Assembly: GCF_900168165.1 (NCBI RefSeq)
Contig: NZ_FUYV01000013.1
Span: 62,001 to 126,000, forward strand
DNA from: Alkalitalea saponilacus
Lineage (GTDB): Bacteria; Bacteroidota; Bacteroidia; Bacteroidales; Marinilabiliaceae
DNA: 64,000 nucleotides
Reading direction: 5' to 3'
Shown: in pieces, positions 16,403-25,259 of the stretch
How the letters are laid out: every line of letters begins with the position of its first letter
How positions within the stretch are numbered: position 1 is the stretch's first letter
Notes under the pieces: generated by a model
Told to the model about the DNA's origin: nothing
The model's input: only the letters and a program-made list of their open reading frames with translations
Database searches by the model: none
Translations under genes and position numbers: made by a program

Positions 16403-18257
16403 TTTCACTCAGTTCAAGCCAACGCATTTCAGCCATATCCAGCTCTTCAAGCAGTTTACCTATTCTATTTGAGGCTTCCATTAACTCATCGGGCGACAAC
16501 TGTCCTGAATTTAATCTCCCCTCCAAATCTGCCTTCTCATCCTCCAGTTCAGAAATTTTCAATTCTAATTGCTGAAACTCCTGCTTCTCCTTAAATGATA
16601 ATTTTCGGGGTTTTTCTTTTTGTTCACGTGGTTTAGGTGCTGATTGGGAAGATCTTTTGCGATTGATTTCAGCCTCTTCCTTCTTAATATGCTCCATATA
16701 CCGGGAATAGTTTCCCGGAAACGGCTTTATCAAACCGTTCCCATCAAACACAAACAGTTGTTCTACTACATTATCAAGAAAATACCGGTCGTGAGAAACC
16801 ACCAGAACACACCCTCCAAAGTCATTTAAATACTCTTCCAACAAGGTTAAAGTGAAAATATCCAAATCGTTGGTAGGCTCATCCAAAATCAGGAAGTTGG
16901 GATGACGCATAAGAACCGTCATCAAATACAGACGCTTTTTCTCGCCACCACTGAGTTTGTTTACCAATACATGGTGCATTTCGTTTGGAAACATAAACTG
17001 ACGCAAGAACTGAGCTGCGTCCAATGTTTTACCGGAATCGGTTTGTATGATGTCTGCTATATCGGAAATGACCTCAATCACCTTTTTATCTTCTTCAAGT
17101 TGAATGCCTTCCTGTCTGTAATAGCCAAACACAAGAGTTTCACCCAACTCTACCTGTCCACTGTCCGGCTGTAAAATACCAGTTACCAGATTTAAGAAAG
17201 TACTTTTACCGGTTCCGTTTTTTCCAATGATGCCAATTCGGTCTCCCTTGACAAATTTATAGGAGAAATTCTTTATGAAATCGTGTCCATTGAAAGACTT
17301 ACCCACTTCGTGAAGGTTTAACACTTTAGATCCCAATCTCGAAGTTGGAATATTTAACCTCATACTCTGCTCATCAGTCTTTTGACCGGCAACATCTTTT
17401 AATTCATAAAAAGCATCAATCCGGTATTTTGCTTTGGTGGCACGAGCCTGAGGCATTCGGTTCATCCAGTCCTGTTCTTTGCGTAACAGGTTTTTGGCTT
17501 TTTCTACCTCCTGTTGCTTCAACAAAATCCGCTCTTTACGCTTATCCAGAAAATAAGAGTAATTCCCCTGGTACCTGAAAAGTTGCTCTCTATCAATTTC
17601 TAAAATGGTATTGCAAACCCTGTCGAGAAAGTAGCGGTCGTGAGTTACCATTAGCAATGTGGCTCTGTTTCTACTTAGGTAATCTTCCAACCATTGAACC
17701 ATGTCCAAATCAAGATGGTTGGTGGGCTCATCCAGAATTAAAAAATCGGGTTCTGTAACCAGAACAGCCGCCAATGCAATACGTTTCACCTGCCCACCCG
17801 ACAGCTCTCTCACCGGCTGATTTAACCTGGATATTTTCAGCTTTGTCAAAATCTGTTTCACCCTCGATTCATAATCCCATGCATCTTTGGCATCCATTAA
17901 AGCCACCAGCCTGGAAATCTCAGCCTCATCGTTGTTCTCAATGGCTCTTTCATATTGACGAACTAACTGAATAACCTCATTGTCACTATCAAATATGGCC
18001 TCTAAAACGGTATGGGCTTCATCAAAAACAGGATCCTGCGTGAGATAACCGGTTTTTATGCCATTCCTGATGGTGACAGAACCGCTATCCGGAATTAAAT
18101 CGCCCCAAAGAATATTTAGTAATGTAGTTTTACCGGTTCCGTTTCTGGCAATTAGAGCTGCTTTATCTCCCTCTTCCAACCCAAATGTAACGTTACTGAA
18201 TAACCGAACGTCTCCGTAATGATGGGTTACTTCCTCTACTGATAATATGTTTGCCAT
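16389..18257 (-). CDS. ABC-F family ATPase (Uup/EttA-like)
   Basis: A soluble 622-aa protein with two ABC domains and no membrane segments, acting on ribosomes or on replication/repair intermediates. First cassette: ARNGTGKTTLL, LSGGQVKRIALAA, LILDEPTNHLD. Linker (about 240-300) is rich in Lys and Arg. Second cassette: GKNGTGKSTFL, LSGGEKKRLYLMT, LILDEPTNDLD. The C-terminal coiled coil (about 535-620) fits Uup, a branched-DNA and ribosome-associated member. No antibiotic-resistance signature can be asserted. The gene is monocistronic and convergent with mlaF (14-bp overlap). Confidence 0.92.
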   Translation of the reverse strand: MANILSVEEVTHHYGDVRLFSNVTFGLEEGDKAALIARNGTGKTTLLNILWGDLIPDSGSVTIRNGIKTGYLTQDPVFDEAHTVLEAIFDSDNEVIQLVRQYERAIENNDEAEISRLVALMDAKDAWDYESRVKQILTKLKISRLNQPVRELSGGQVKRIALAAVLVTEPDFLILDEPTNHLDLDMVQWLEDYLSRNRATLLMVTHDRYFLDRVCNTILEIDREQLFRYQGNYSYFLDKRKERILLKQQEVEKAKNLLRKEQDWMNRMPQARATKAKYRIDAFYELKDVAGQKTDEQSMRLNIPTSRLGSKVLNLHEVGKSFNGHDFIKNFSYKFVKGDRIGIIGKNGTGKSTFLNLVTGILQPDSGQVELGETLVFGYYRQEGIQLEEDKKVIEVISDIADIIQTDSGKTLDAAQFLRQFMFPNEMHHVLVNKLSGGEKKRLYLMTVLMRHPNFLILDEPTNDLDIFTLTLLEEYLNDFGGCVLVVSHDRYFLDNVVEQLFVFDGNGLIKPFPGNYSRYMEHIKKEEAEINRKRSSQSAPKPREQKEKPRKLSFKEKQEFQQLELKISELEDEKADLEGRLNSGQLSPDELMEASNRIGKLLEELDMAEMRWLELSEINDQ

Positions 18258-18306
18258 AACCTAATTTCAAATAATATCTAAGATAATTTCCAACATGCTG
18301 ATGTTT

Positions 18307-19311
18307 CTACCTCATCATCACCGGTTTGGAGGTTTTGTCAATTAATTCAAGTTCCTCCGCCGAAAAAGAGTAATTTCTCAAAGCTTCCAGATTCTCCTTT
18401 AATTGATTTACGGAACTTGCTCCTAACAAAACAGAGGTTATGCGGGTGTCGCGCAATAACCAGGCAATGGCCATTTGTGATAGTGTTTGCCCCCGCATTT
18501 GAGCTATTTCGTTTAATTTACGCAAGGCAGATTGACGATCTTCCGTGAGTGCCTCTTTCTGTAGAAACCCGTGGGGTTTTGCAATCCGGGAATCGGCAGG
18601 TATTTCATCAAGATATCTGCTGGTTAACAAACCTTGTGCAAGCGGTGAAAAGGCTATGCATCCCACTCCTCGTTTATCCAGCACATTCAGTAATCCATCC
18701 TCCGCCCATCTGTCGAGAATACTATATCTAGGCTGATGTATAAGGCACGGCGTACCCATCTCGTGCAATATAGATTCTGCACGCTGTGTTTGTTCAGCTG
18801 TATAGTTGGAAATACCAACATACAGCGCTTTGCCCTGGCGAACAATCAAATCCAAAGCGGCCATGGTCTCCTCTAGTGGTGTATCAGGATCGGGACGGTG
18901 ACTGTAAAAAATGTCCACATAGTCGAGTCCCATACGTTTAAGGCTTTGATCAAGGCTGGCCACCAGATATTTTTTTGATCCCCACTCACCGTATGGACCC
19001 GGCCACATTCCATAACCAGCTTTGGTAGATATGATCATTTCATCACGATAGTGCTTAAATTCATAAGCCAAAAAACGACCAAAATTCTCTTCGGCTGATC
19101 CGGGAACCGGGCCATAATTGTTGGCCAAATCAAAATGAGTTATTCCCTGATCAAATGCAAATGTCAACATTTCCCGCATATTCTCCATACGATCCACTGA
19201 ACCGAAATTGTGCCACAATCCCAGAGAAATTACCGGAAGCAGTATTCCACTTTTACCACTCCTGCGGTACTGCATCTTCTCATAACGCGACTCTGATGCT
19301 TTATAAATCAT
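18307..19311 (-). CDS. Aldo/keto reductase (YghZ/Kv-beta-like)
   Basis: A 334-aa NADPH-dependent aldo/keto reductase of the group that includes E. coli YghZ (L-glyceraldehyde 3-phosphate reductase) and potassium-channel beta subunits. The catalytic tetrad is visible: Asp and Tyr in FDLANNYGP, Lys in STKAGYG, His in YSHRPDPDTP. The cofactor-binding segment VLLGASSVNQL is near the end. Substrate is not determinable. It may detoxify methylglyoxal and similar aldehydes. It stands alone between an ABC-F gene and an M64 peptidase on the same strand. Confidence 0.9.
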   Translation of the reverse strand: MIYKASESRYEKMQYRRSGKSGILLPVISLGLWHNFGSVDRMENMREMLTFAFDQGITHFDLANNYGPVPGSAEENFGRFLAYEFKHYRDEMIISTKAGYGMWPGPYGEWGSKKYLVASLDQSLKRMGLDYVDIFYSHRPDPDTPLEETMAALDLIVRQGKALYVGISNYTAEQTQRAESILHEMGTPCLIHQPRYSILDRWAEDGLLNVLDKRGVGCIAFSPLAQGLLTSRYLDEIPADSRIAKPHGFLQKEALTEDRQSALRKLNEIAQMRGQTLSQMAIAWLLRDTRITSVLLGASSVNQLKENLEALRNYSFSAEELELIDKTSKPVMMR

Positions 19312-19430
19312 AGTTTGTAAACTTTATATTTGTAATAGCCGACTTAATACCGTCGGCAAACTTTCTGCTAAATCATAATTTAGGATTCGCAAAAGTACTT
19401 CTTTATTCTGATCTTATGAATTTATCCAAT

Positions 19431-20717
19431 CTACTGAGAATAGAACAGTAATTTTTGAAGAATAACCTTGTGACAAACTTCGCAGAATGCGGAAGCGTCA
19501 ACGCTTCGCATTCTACAATTAATGGCAGGCCGAAAAACTCCTTTGGCAACATATCCTCCACCTTCAAAAACCCCGGTAACGTTACGATATTTAGGCCGAA
19601 TTGGTGTGGGAACAGGCGTGTCAGAGGATAGCAAATACTCCCATTTAGAACCAAAATTTATCAATGTGGTAAGATTGGGTTGCCACGGTTCAATCTCCTG
19701 ATTTATATAATCAGTATACGAAACGTCTGAATCAAAATATTCATCTCCAAGTCCCGCAAAACCATGCCCTATTTCATGAAGTAAAACTTCGGCCGACAAT
19801 CTGTTGTGTGAAGTAACTACGGAAAAATGGTTATATATTCCTCCACCCCCATATTTGTTTCCATTAACTAAAATAATAAGATGGTCGTGTGGAACTTGTG
19901 CCGCGTAATCATGAACTTTCCAGAATGATTCTGTCACAAGGTATCGATCGATTCCCAGGCTGTTAAAACTTACACCCATGGCGCTATTTCTCCAGGTATT
20001 TTGATGTGGATCGTTAACTCCGGATTGCTTTGAAGGAACTCCCAACGCTGAAACAGACATTAAATCGCGATGCGATTTAAATGGCTCAACATTCAGAATT
20101 GCCTCTGTCAATTCCACTGCTTTCTGAAAAAAAACCTCCATTTCATCAATCTCGAAACCTTCTGCCATTATTAAAAAATCGGCTTTCGGAACTCCTAAAT
20201 CACCATGCAAAATTCTTTTTTCGAATTCTGTCGGTTGGCTTATTTTTATGGATAAAGATCCAGGTTCAATCGTCTCCTTAAGTAATTGAAGGAAAAGGCC
20301 ATCTCTTTCACGACCATCAATAACCAAAGTCATTTTCATCAATGGCATTGGCATGAGAACAGTTTGCTGAAACGCTCTGCGTGAATATTTTGCTTCCTCC
20401 ACCGTCCTCCACTCCTCAAACAATGTGGAAAATCCTCTTTGAAATAAAGTGTCCCCGGACTCGGGGTGGATCAACAAATAGCGATATTCGCCAAAATCGA
20501 AAGGTGAAATTAACTGGTTAACTGTGCCACTCCATCCTGGATGCTGTGAAAACGAAACCGGATATGCTCTCTGATTGGAATGATCACCAGCCAGGATGAA
20601 ATCAAACCGCAGAGTTGTTTCAAAATCAAACTCCTCATTACCTAAACCTTTAGTTAAACAACTACAGGAGATTAAAAATACTAAAGCTAAATACCTATTT
20701 AAATTATGTCTTCTCAT
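19431..20717 (-). CDS. M64-family zinc metallopeptidase lipoprotein
   Basis: A 428-aa exported protein from the ATG at 20717. A start at 20747 would put ten hydrophobic residues before the basic signal start and is less likely. The signal ends in LISC, a lipobox with Cys18. The zinc motif HEIGHGFAGLGDEYF (314-328) is the HExxHxxGxxDE form of peptidase family M64, the IgA-peptidase family first known from Clostridium ramosum. The N-terminal part (about 30-160) matches the accessory M64 N-domain. Bacteroidota carry many such proteins without proven substrate, so IgA cleavage should not be assumed. It is divergent from mscS. Confidence 0.88.
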   Translation of the reverse strand: MRRHNLNRYLALVFLISCSCLTKGLGNEEFDFETTLRFDFILAGDHSNQRAYPVSFSQHPGWSGTVNQLISPFDFGEYRYLLIHPESGDTLFQRGFSTLFEEWRTVEEAKYSRRAFQQTVLMPMPLMKMTLVIDGRERDGLFLQLLKETIEPGSLSIKISQPTEFEKRILHGDLGVPKADFLIMAEGFEIDEMEVFFQKAVELTEAILNVEPFKSHRDLMSVSALGVPSKQSGVNDPHQNTWRNSAMGVSFNSLGIDRYLVTESFWKVHDYAAQVPHDHLIILVNGNKYGGGGIYNHFSVVTSHNRLSAEVLLHEIGHGFAGLGDEYFDSDVSYTDYINQEIEPWQPNLTTLINFGSKWEYLLSSDTPVPTPIRPKYRNVTGVFEGGGYVAKGVFRPAINCRMRSVDASAFCEVCHKVILQKLLFYSQ

Positions 20718-20795
20718 TATTTTAATGAAGAAATTAATTATTGGCAAGATAAGAATTCTTTACTAGTTTTATGACCCAATAAAAACTTAAATCTA

Positions 20796-22109
20796 ATGCA
20801 AGAAACTGTGATAACCCATATTGTGCGCCAGTCTGACTGGCTGAGAGAATGGCTACGCCAAACAATGGAAAACATGAATTTGCCTGATGAGGCATTTACG
20901 CTGGTTGATTTTGGTGTACGTTTTACTTTATTGGCAATTCTGAGTAGCATTGTTTACTATGTCGTAAAAAAGGTTGTCCTTTTTTACATCGTAAAATTCA
21001 TACAAAAATCAAAAACCGACAAAGATGACTTTTTTCTTCACAGAAAAGTTTTTCACAGGTTATCGCATCTTGCTCCGGCAGTTATAATATATCTCTTTTC
21101 AGAATCTCTTTTCGGAATTTTCCCAAAGTTTGAATCCTTTTTAACAAGCACCTCAATCATATACATGATTGTGGTACTATTTTGGAGCATCCAGGCTGCT
21201 CTTAATGCTTTGGAAGATATTTACAACACACTCTCGTTTGCACATGAACGTCCCATCAGAGGCTACATGCAGCTGATACACTTACTTTCCTATGTAATCT
21301 GCTTTTTTATCCTGTTATCGTATTTATTTGACGTACAAGTTACAAGAATTTTTGCCGGTATGGGCGCCATGGCGGCTGTCCTGATGCTGATTTTTAAAGA
21401 CTCCATTCTGGGATTGACGGCCGGGATACAACTTTCCGCCAATAAAATGGTTCGGGTGGGCGACTGGATTTCAATGCCGGCTCACAATGCAGATGGAGAT
21501 GTAATTGAAATTACTCTCAACACCGTAAAAGTTCAGAATTGGGATAGAACCATCACCACCATCCCGACCTACGCATTGGTATCAAGTCCGTTTATAAATT
21601 GGCGTGGCATGGAGGAGTCCGGAGGACGACGCATCAAACGATGGGTAAATCTGGATATGCGCAGCGTAAAGTTTTGCACACCGGAGATGCTTGAGAAATA
21701 CAAAAAAATCCATCATCTGAAAGAATACATTGAAAACCGGGAAAGAGAGATTGACGAATATAACAAAGCCAATAACATAGATGAAACCGTTATGGTGAAT
21801 GGGCGACATATGACCAATTTGGGTGTCTTCAGAAAATATCTTGAAAACTATGTTATTCGCCATCCAAAGTTGAATACGGAGATGATATTTCTAATCCGCC
21901 ACCTTCAGCCTTCTGAAAAAGGCATCCCGCTGGAAATTTATGTATTCTGCAAAGATAAGGCATGGGCAAAATACGAAGAGATTCAGGCCGACATATTTGA
22001 CCATGTTCTAGCCGTAATCCCTGAATTTGATTTAAGAGTTTTCCAGCTACCTGCCGGCGATGATTTGCGTGAGGCTATTAGTTCGCTCGCATCATCGCTA
22101 AAAAACTAA
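20796..22109 (+). CDS. MscS-family mechanosensitive channel (YbdG-like)
   Basis: A 437-aa inner-membrane channel protein that would release solutes on hypo-osmotic shock. It has about five predicted transmembrane helices in the first 200 residues, and the pore-lining helix is around IFAGMGAMAAVLMLIFKDSILGL-like sequence (about 186-208). The conserved beta domain follows (MVRVGDWISMP, then VQNWDRTITTIPTYALVSSPF), and then a large cytoplasmic cage region. Length and the long C-terminal insertion match the YbdG/MSCS-like subgroup and not short MscS. Its own promoter could not be identified. Confidence 0.9.
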   Translation: MQETVITHIVRQSDWLREWLRQTMENMNLPDEAFTLVDFGVRFTLLAILSSIVYYVVKKVVLFYIVKFIQKSKTDKDDFFLHRKVFHRLSHLAPAVIIYLFSESLFGIFPKFESFLTSTSIIYMIVVLFWSIQAALNALEDIYNTLSFAHERPIRGYMQLIHLLSYVICFFILLSYLFDVQVTRIFAGMGAMAAVLMLIFKDSILGLTAGIQLSANKMVRVGDWISMPAHNADGDVIEITLNTVKVQNWDRTITTIPTYALVSSPFINWRGMEESGGRRIKRWVNLDMRSVKFCTPEMLEKYKKIHHLKEYIENREREIDEYNKANNIDETVMVNGRHMTNLGVFRKYLENYVIRHPKLNTEMIFLIRHLQPSEKGIPLEIYVFCKDKAWAKYEEIQADIFDHVLAVIPEFDLRVFQLPAGDDLREAISSLASSLKN

Positions 22110-22132
22110 TAGTGCCATAAAACTTAAAACGA

Positions 22133-22164
22133 AACAGGGACAGCATATAAATACTGTCCCTGTT
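22133..22164. terminator. Hairpin between convergent mscS and ahpC
   Basis: AACAGGGACAG (22133-22143) pairs perfectly with CTGTCCCTGTT (22154-22164) around a 10-nt AT-rich loop. It lies 24 bp after the mscS stop and 25 bp past the ahpC stop. T runs are modest on both sides. Confidence 0.65.
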
Positions 22165-22188
22165 AAAATTAAAATAGGAAACTAACGG

Positions 22189-22821
22189 TTAATTTTTGCT
22201 TAGGTATTCTGAAATCCCCTCCTGGGTTGCTTTTAATCCCTCAGAACCACTTCTCCAGTCGGCAGGGCAAACCTCTCCATTCACTTCAAAAAACTGCAAT
22301 GCATCAATCATACGTAAGGTTTCGTCAACACTTCGCCCAAGCGGCATATCGTTTACAACCTGGTGACGAACAACGCCTTCTTTATCAATTAGGAATAACC
22401 CACGGTATGCCATTGGCGTTCCTTTGAACTCAAGTTGGCCTTCATCGTTATAATCATACTCACCTGCCAACACATCATAGTTATCAGAGATGGTCATGCT
22501 GCTGTCTGCAACAAGGGGAAACTTAACACCTCTAATTCCTCCTTCTTTTTTCTCGGTTTGCAACCATTTCCAATGAGAAAACTCAGAGTCGGTTGAAACT
22601 CCAACCACAGCTACATTACGTTTCTCAAATTCTTCAAGTTTTTCCTGAAAAGCAATAATTTCTGTTGGACAAACAAAGGTAAAATCCGCTGGATAGAAGA
22701 AGAACACCACATACTTCTTTCCAAAATATTGTTCCAAAGAAAAGTTATCAACAATTTCGTGGCCATTAATCACTGCTTTTGCAGAAAAGGCAGGAGCTTT
22801 TTTTCCTACTAATACTGACAT
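22189..22821 (-). CDS. ahpC: Peroxiredoxin AhpC/Prx1 type
   Basis: A typical 2-Cys peroxiredoxin of 210 aa that reduces peroxides. Peroxidatic Cys51 is in PADFTFVCPTE, and resolving Cys185 in NGEVCPADW. The product is somewhat longer than E. coli AhpC (187 aa) and fits the Prx1/AhpC type common in Bacteroidota. No ahpF neighbour is seen, so the reductant may be thioredoxin or AhpF encoded elsewhere. A well-formed promoter lies 82 bp upstream. OxyR control is plausible from other Bacteroidota, but no operator can be proven here. Confidence 0.94.
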   Translation of the reverse strand: MSVLVGKKAPAFSAKAVINGHEIVDNFSLEQYFGKKYVVFFFYPADFTFVCPTEIIAFQEKLEEFEKRNVAVVGVSTDSEFSHWKWLQTEKKEGGIRGVKFPLVADSSMTISDNYDVLAGEYDYNDEGQLEFKGTPMAYRGLFLIDKEGVVRHQVVNDMPLGRSVDETLRMIDALQFFEVNGEVCPADWRSGSEGLKATQEGISEYLSKN

Positions 22822-22902
22822 AGATTACAATTTAAAAGTTAATTTATAAGTAAATTCTCGCTAAATGCAATAATATGAAAACAACTGCCATGTTTTCAGT
22901 TG

Positions 22903-22933
22903 CAAACTTATAGAATCAAACAAACACAACCAA
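22903..22933 (-). promoter_or_regulatory. Promoter of ahpC
   Basis: Read leftward, TTG (22931-22933), 20 bp, then TAAGTTTG (22903-22910), an exact TAnnTTTG match with ideal spacing. Confidence 0.75.
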
Positions 22934-22995
22934 GTATAAGAGTATTTTTTTGCTTAATTATTCCTGATAAACCATAAACAAAATCTATAAAGAAT

Positions 22996-23153
22996 TAATA
23001 GTTCGTTAAACTTTTTTATTTGCCTGATTACCAGATGTGTGCAGGCCTGCTGCCACATCACACAATTAACTAATAATAAAGAACTTATCTACATCTAATT
23101 ATCTAATCCCGATTTTCGGGACTTCGTTTCACTTCGAGTCTAACGATCTATTG
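22996..23153 (-). repeat. Dispersed intergenic repeat, copy A
   Basis: Read leftward it starts CAATAGATCGTTAGA (23139-23153) and ends AAGTTTAACGAACTATTA (22996-23013), the same ends as copy B at 47436-47502. The last 26 bases before and including the right end are identical to copy B. The interior (about 120 bp) holds small hairpins (CCCGAAAATCGGG; GATGTG...CACATC) that copy B lacks. Confidence 0.7.
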
Positions 23154-23166
23154 AAGAATGATTTCA

Positions 23167-24387
23167 TTAATTAATTGCCAATTCAGCAATTTTCACAATA
23201 ACCTCAACTGCTTTTTGCATACTCTGTACAGGAATGAACTCATATCGACCATGGAAGTTGTGGCCTCCTGCAAAAATATTGGGGGTTGGTAATCTCATAT
23301 AAGAAAGTCGTGCGCCATCGGTACCGCCTCTTATTGGCCGAATAATTGGCTTAATTCCGGACTCCAACATGGCTTTTTTAGCCAATTCCACCACATGCAG
23401 CACCGGCTCAATTTGCTTACGCATGTTTTGATATTGATCCTCGATCTTTAATTTAACCGGTTTAATCGAAATCTCTTCATTTATCTTGGAAACCAGATTT
23501 TCCAGATATTTTTTCCTTGAATTAAAATTTTCCTCATCAAAATCTCTGATGAGAATTTCGATTTCAGTTTTCTCCACCTCGCCATTTACCGATATAACGT
23601 GATAAAACCCATCATAATCTTTTGTATGTGCCGGGGACTCTGAAACAGGTAGAGTTGAAATAATCCTACCAGCAATTTCGATGGAATTGACCATTTTCTT
23701 GAATGCATAACCGGGATGAACATTCCTTCCCTGAATTTCAATCAGCGCTACTGCGGCGTTAAAATTTTCATACTCCAACTCCCCAATTTCACCTCCATCC
23801 ATGGTATAAGCAAAATCAGCCCCGAACTTTCTGATATCAAACTTATTGGCACCACGTCCAATTTCTTCATCAGGTGTAAAACAGACCCTTATTTTACCAT
23901 GTTTTACCGATGGATTTTGAATCAGGAACTCCATTGCCGATACAATTTCGGCAATTCCGGCTTTGTCGTCTGCCCCTAGAAGAGTATGTCCGCAGGTGGT
24001 AATGATATCTTGACCGATGTATTTTATTAACTCCGGGAAGTCATCTGGTTTAAGAATGATATTATTTTTCTTATCAAGAATGATGTCTCTGCCATCATAG
24101 TTTTTTACTATTTGCGGTTTCACATTTTTTCCCGACATGTCAGGACTGGTATCCATGTGCGCGATGAAGCCAATTACGGGAACCTTGCCATCGAAATTCG
24201 ATGGCAAGGTGGCCATAACATAACCATTATCGTCCACCTCAACCTCCTGCATCCCGATTCTTTTCAATTCATCATATAAAAGACGAGCCAAAAACATCTG
24301 ACCCGAAGTGCTGGGACATTCCTCTGATTGATCATCGGAACGGGTATCTATCGATACATATTCAAGGAATCTATCTACTACATTCAT
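23167..24387 (-). CDS. pepT: Peptidase T (tripeptidase)
   Basis: A 406-aa M20B zinc aminopeptidase that cleaves N-terminal residues from tripeptides in the cytoplasm. Metal ligands are visible: His77 in GFIAHMDTSPD, the bridging Asp140 in LLGADDKAG, catalytic Glu174/Glu175 in TPDEEIGRG, Asp in YTMDGGEIG, and the last His in AGGHNFHGRYEF. The length is that of the family. It starts 18 bp after an uncharacterised gene on the same strand, so the two are probably cotranscribed. Confidence 0.95.
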   Translation of the reverse strand: MNVVDRFLEYVSIDTRSDDQSEECPSTSGQMFLARLLYDELKRIGMQEVEVDDNGYVMATLPSNFDGKVPVIGFIAHMDTSPDMSGKNVKPQIVKNYDGRDIILDKKNNIILKPDDFPELIKYIGQDIITTCGHTLLGADDKAGIAEIVSAMEFLIQNPSVKHGKIRVCFTPDEEIGRGANKFDIRKFGADFAYTMDGGEIGELEYENFNAAVALIEIQGRNVHPGYAFKKMVNSIEIAGRIISTLPVSESPAHTKDYDGFYHVISVNGEVEKTEIEILIRDFDEENFNSRKKYLENLVSKINEEISIKPVKLKIEDQYQNMRKQIEPVLHVVELAKKAMLESGIKPIIRPIRGGTDGARLSYMRLPTPNIFAGGHNFHGRYEFIPVQSMQKAVEVIVKIAELAIN

Positions 24388-24405
24388 AAATAACTAACAG
24401 TATGT

Positions 24406-25080
24406 TTATTGCTGTACATCGTCACTTTTAAAGATGAAACCTAGTCGCTTACCGGTTCGTTGTCGCGATTGAAAAATTTCTTCGTTCATCTGAGCCATGG
24501 TAATCACATTCATATTTTCGTATGGGGGTACAAGCAAATCAAATTCAAGGGAATAGTGCATAGCCGTTTCTACAATCTTGAGGATGTTATCTTTATCAAG
24601 TTTTGACTTACCAAAATTGCTCAATCCCATAGATCGTTGTCGTTTGCCTTCAACAAAAAAACTACGTTCCCGGTTTACAAAAACCCTCGCCACCATGTAA
24701 CCGTAATCCTCCATCCGGCTGTATCGGAAAGAGTCGTATAAAAAATTGTAGATATTTATGACGCCAGTATAACATCGAGCTGCATTTTCCTTGACATGCG
24801 CATTGTTCCAAACTTTATGATCGCGATCGAACATAAAGGCATTGGTATGCATGAAAAAAACCAAAACATCACCTGCAATTTTCAGTTTGGCTACAAAGTT
24901 GCCAACTTCCTCATATTCCAGAAATAATCGACTATCCTGCTCTGCAATTTGAGAATTATACAGAGATGGTAAGTCTCTTAGAACTTCTTTCAGTGTATTA
25001 AATGTATCAAGCGTGGTGTCAAATACACCTTGTTTTAAAGATGCACGTGTCCTTAGCAATTCAACTATTCTCTTCTCCAT
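24406..25080 (-). CDS. Conserved protein of unknown function upstream of pepT
   Basis: I do not recognise this 224-aa protein. It has no signal peptide and no membrane segment, so it is probably cytosolic. It is a mixed alpha/beta protein with notable segments 'AGDVLVFFMHTNAFMFDRD' (about 70-88) and 'YNFLYDSFRYSRMEDYGYMVARVFVNRE' split over about 110-137. The C-terminal half includes a basic patch (EGKRQRSMGLSNFGKSKL). Codon use looks like that of the neighbours. It is 18 bp from pepT in the same direction. The pairing suggests cotranscription, but no functional link is known to me. Confidence 0.8.
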   Translation of the reverse strand: MEKRIVELLRTRASLKQGVFDTTLDTFNTLKEVLRDLPSLYNSQIAEQDSRLFLEYEEVGNFVAKLKIAGDVLVFFMHTNAFMFDRDHKVWNNAHVKENAARCYTGVINIYNFLYDSFRYSRMEDYGYMVARVFVNRERSFFVEGKRQRSMGLSNFGKSKLDKDNILKIVETAMHYSLEFDLLVPPYENMNVITMAQMNEEIFQSRQRTGKRLGFIFKSDDVQQ

Positions 25081-25191
25081 AAGTGGTTCTTAATGATTAA
25101 TTGAGTGCTACAATTTAAGGAAATATTGCAAAAAGTGACCAGGGGGCTTAAAAAAGAGCAGAGACTCAAAGTAAAAAACCCACACGAAAGC

Positions 25192-25236
25192 ACAAAGCCC
25201 ACAAAGAAAATTTTGATTATCCTTTGTGAGCTTTGT
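25192..25236. terminator. Long hairpin downstream of proS
   Basis: ACAAAGCCCACAAAG (25192-25206) pairs with CTTTGTGAGCTTTGT (25222-25236), 14 of 15 positions, loop 15 nt. It lies 24 bp past the proS stop. It has the look of the CACAAAG palindromes scattered in Bacteroidota intergenic DNA, and no good T run follows on the minus strand. Terminator function is thus only possible. Confidence 0.45.
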
Positions 25237-25259
25237 ATCTGTGTATTAAAACGAACAGA

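Larger units (their letters stand above)
22822..23166. other. Intergenic region between pepT and ahpC
   Basis: These 345 bp contain the ahpC promoter (22903-22933), a hairpin GAAAACA/TGTTTTC (22877-22897) at the expected transcript start, and repeat copy A (22996-23153). No gene is seen. Confidence 0.6.
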
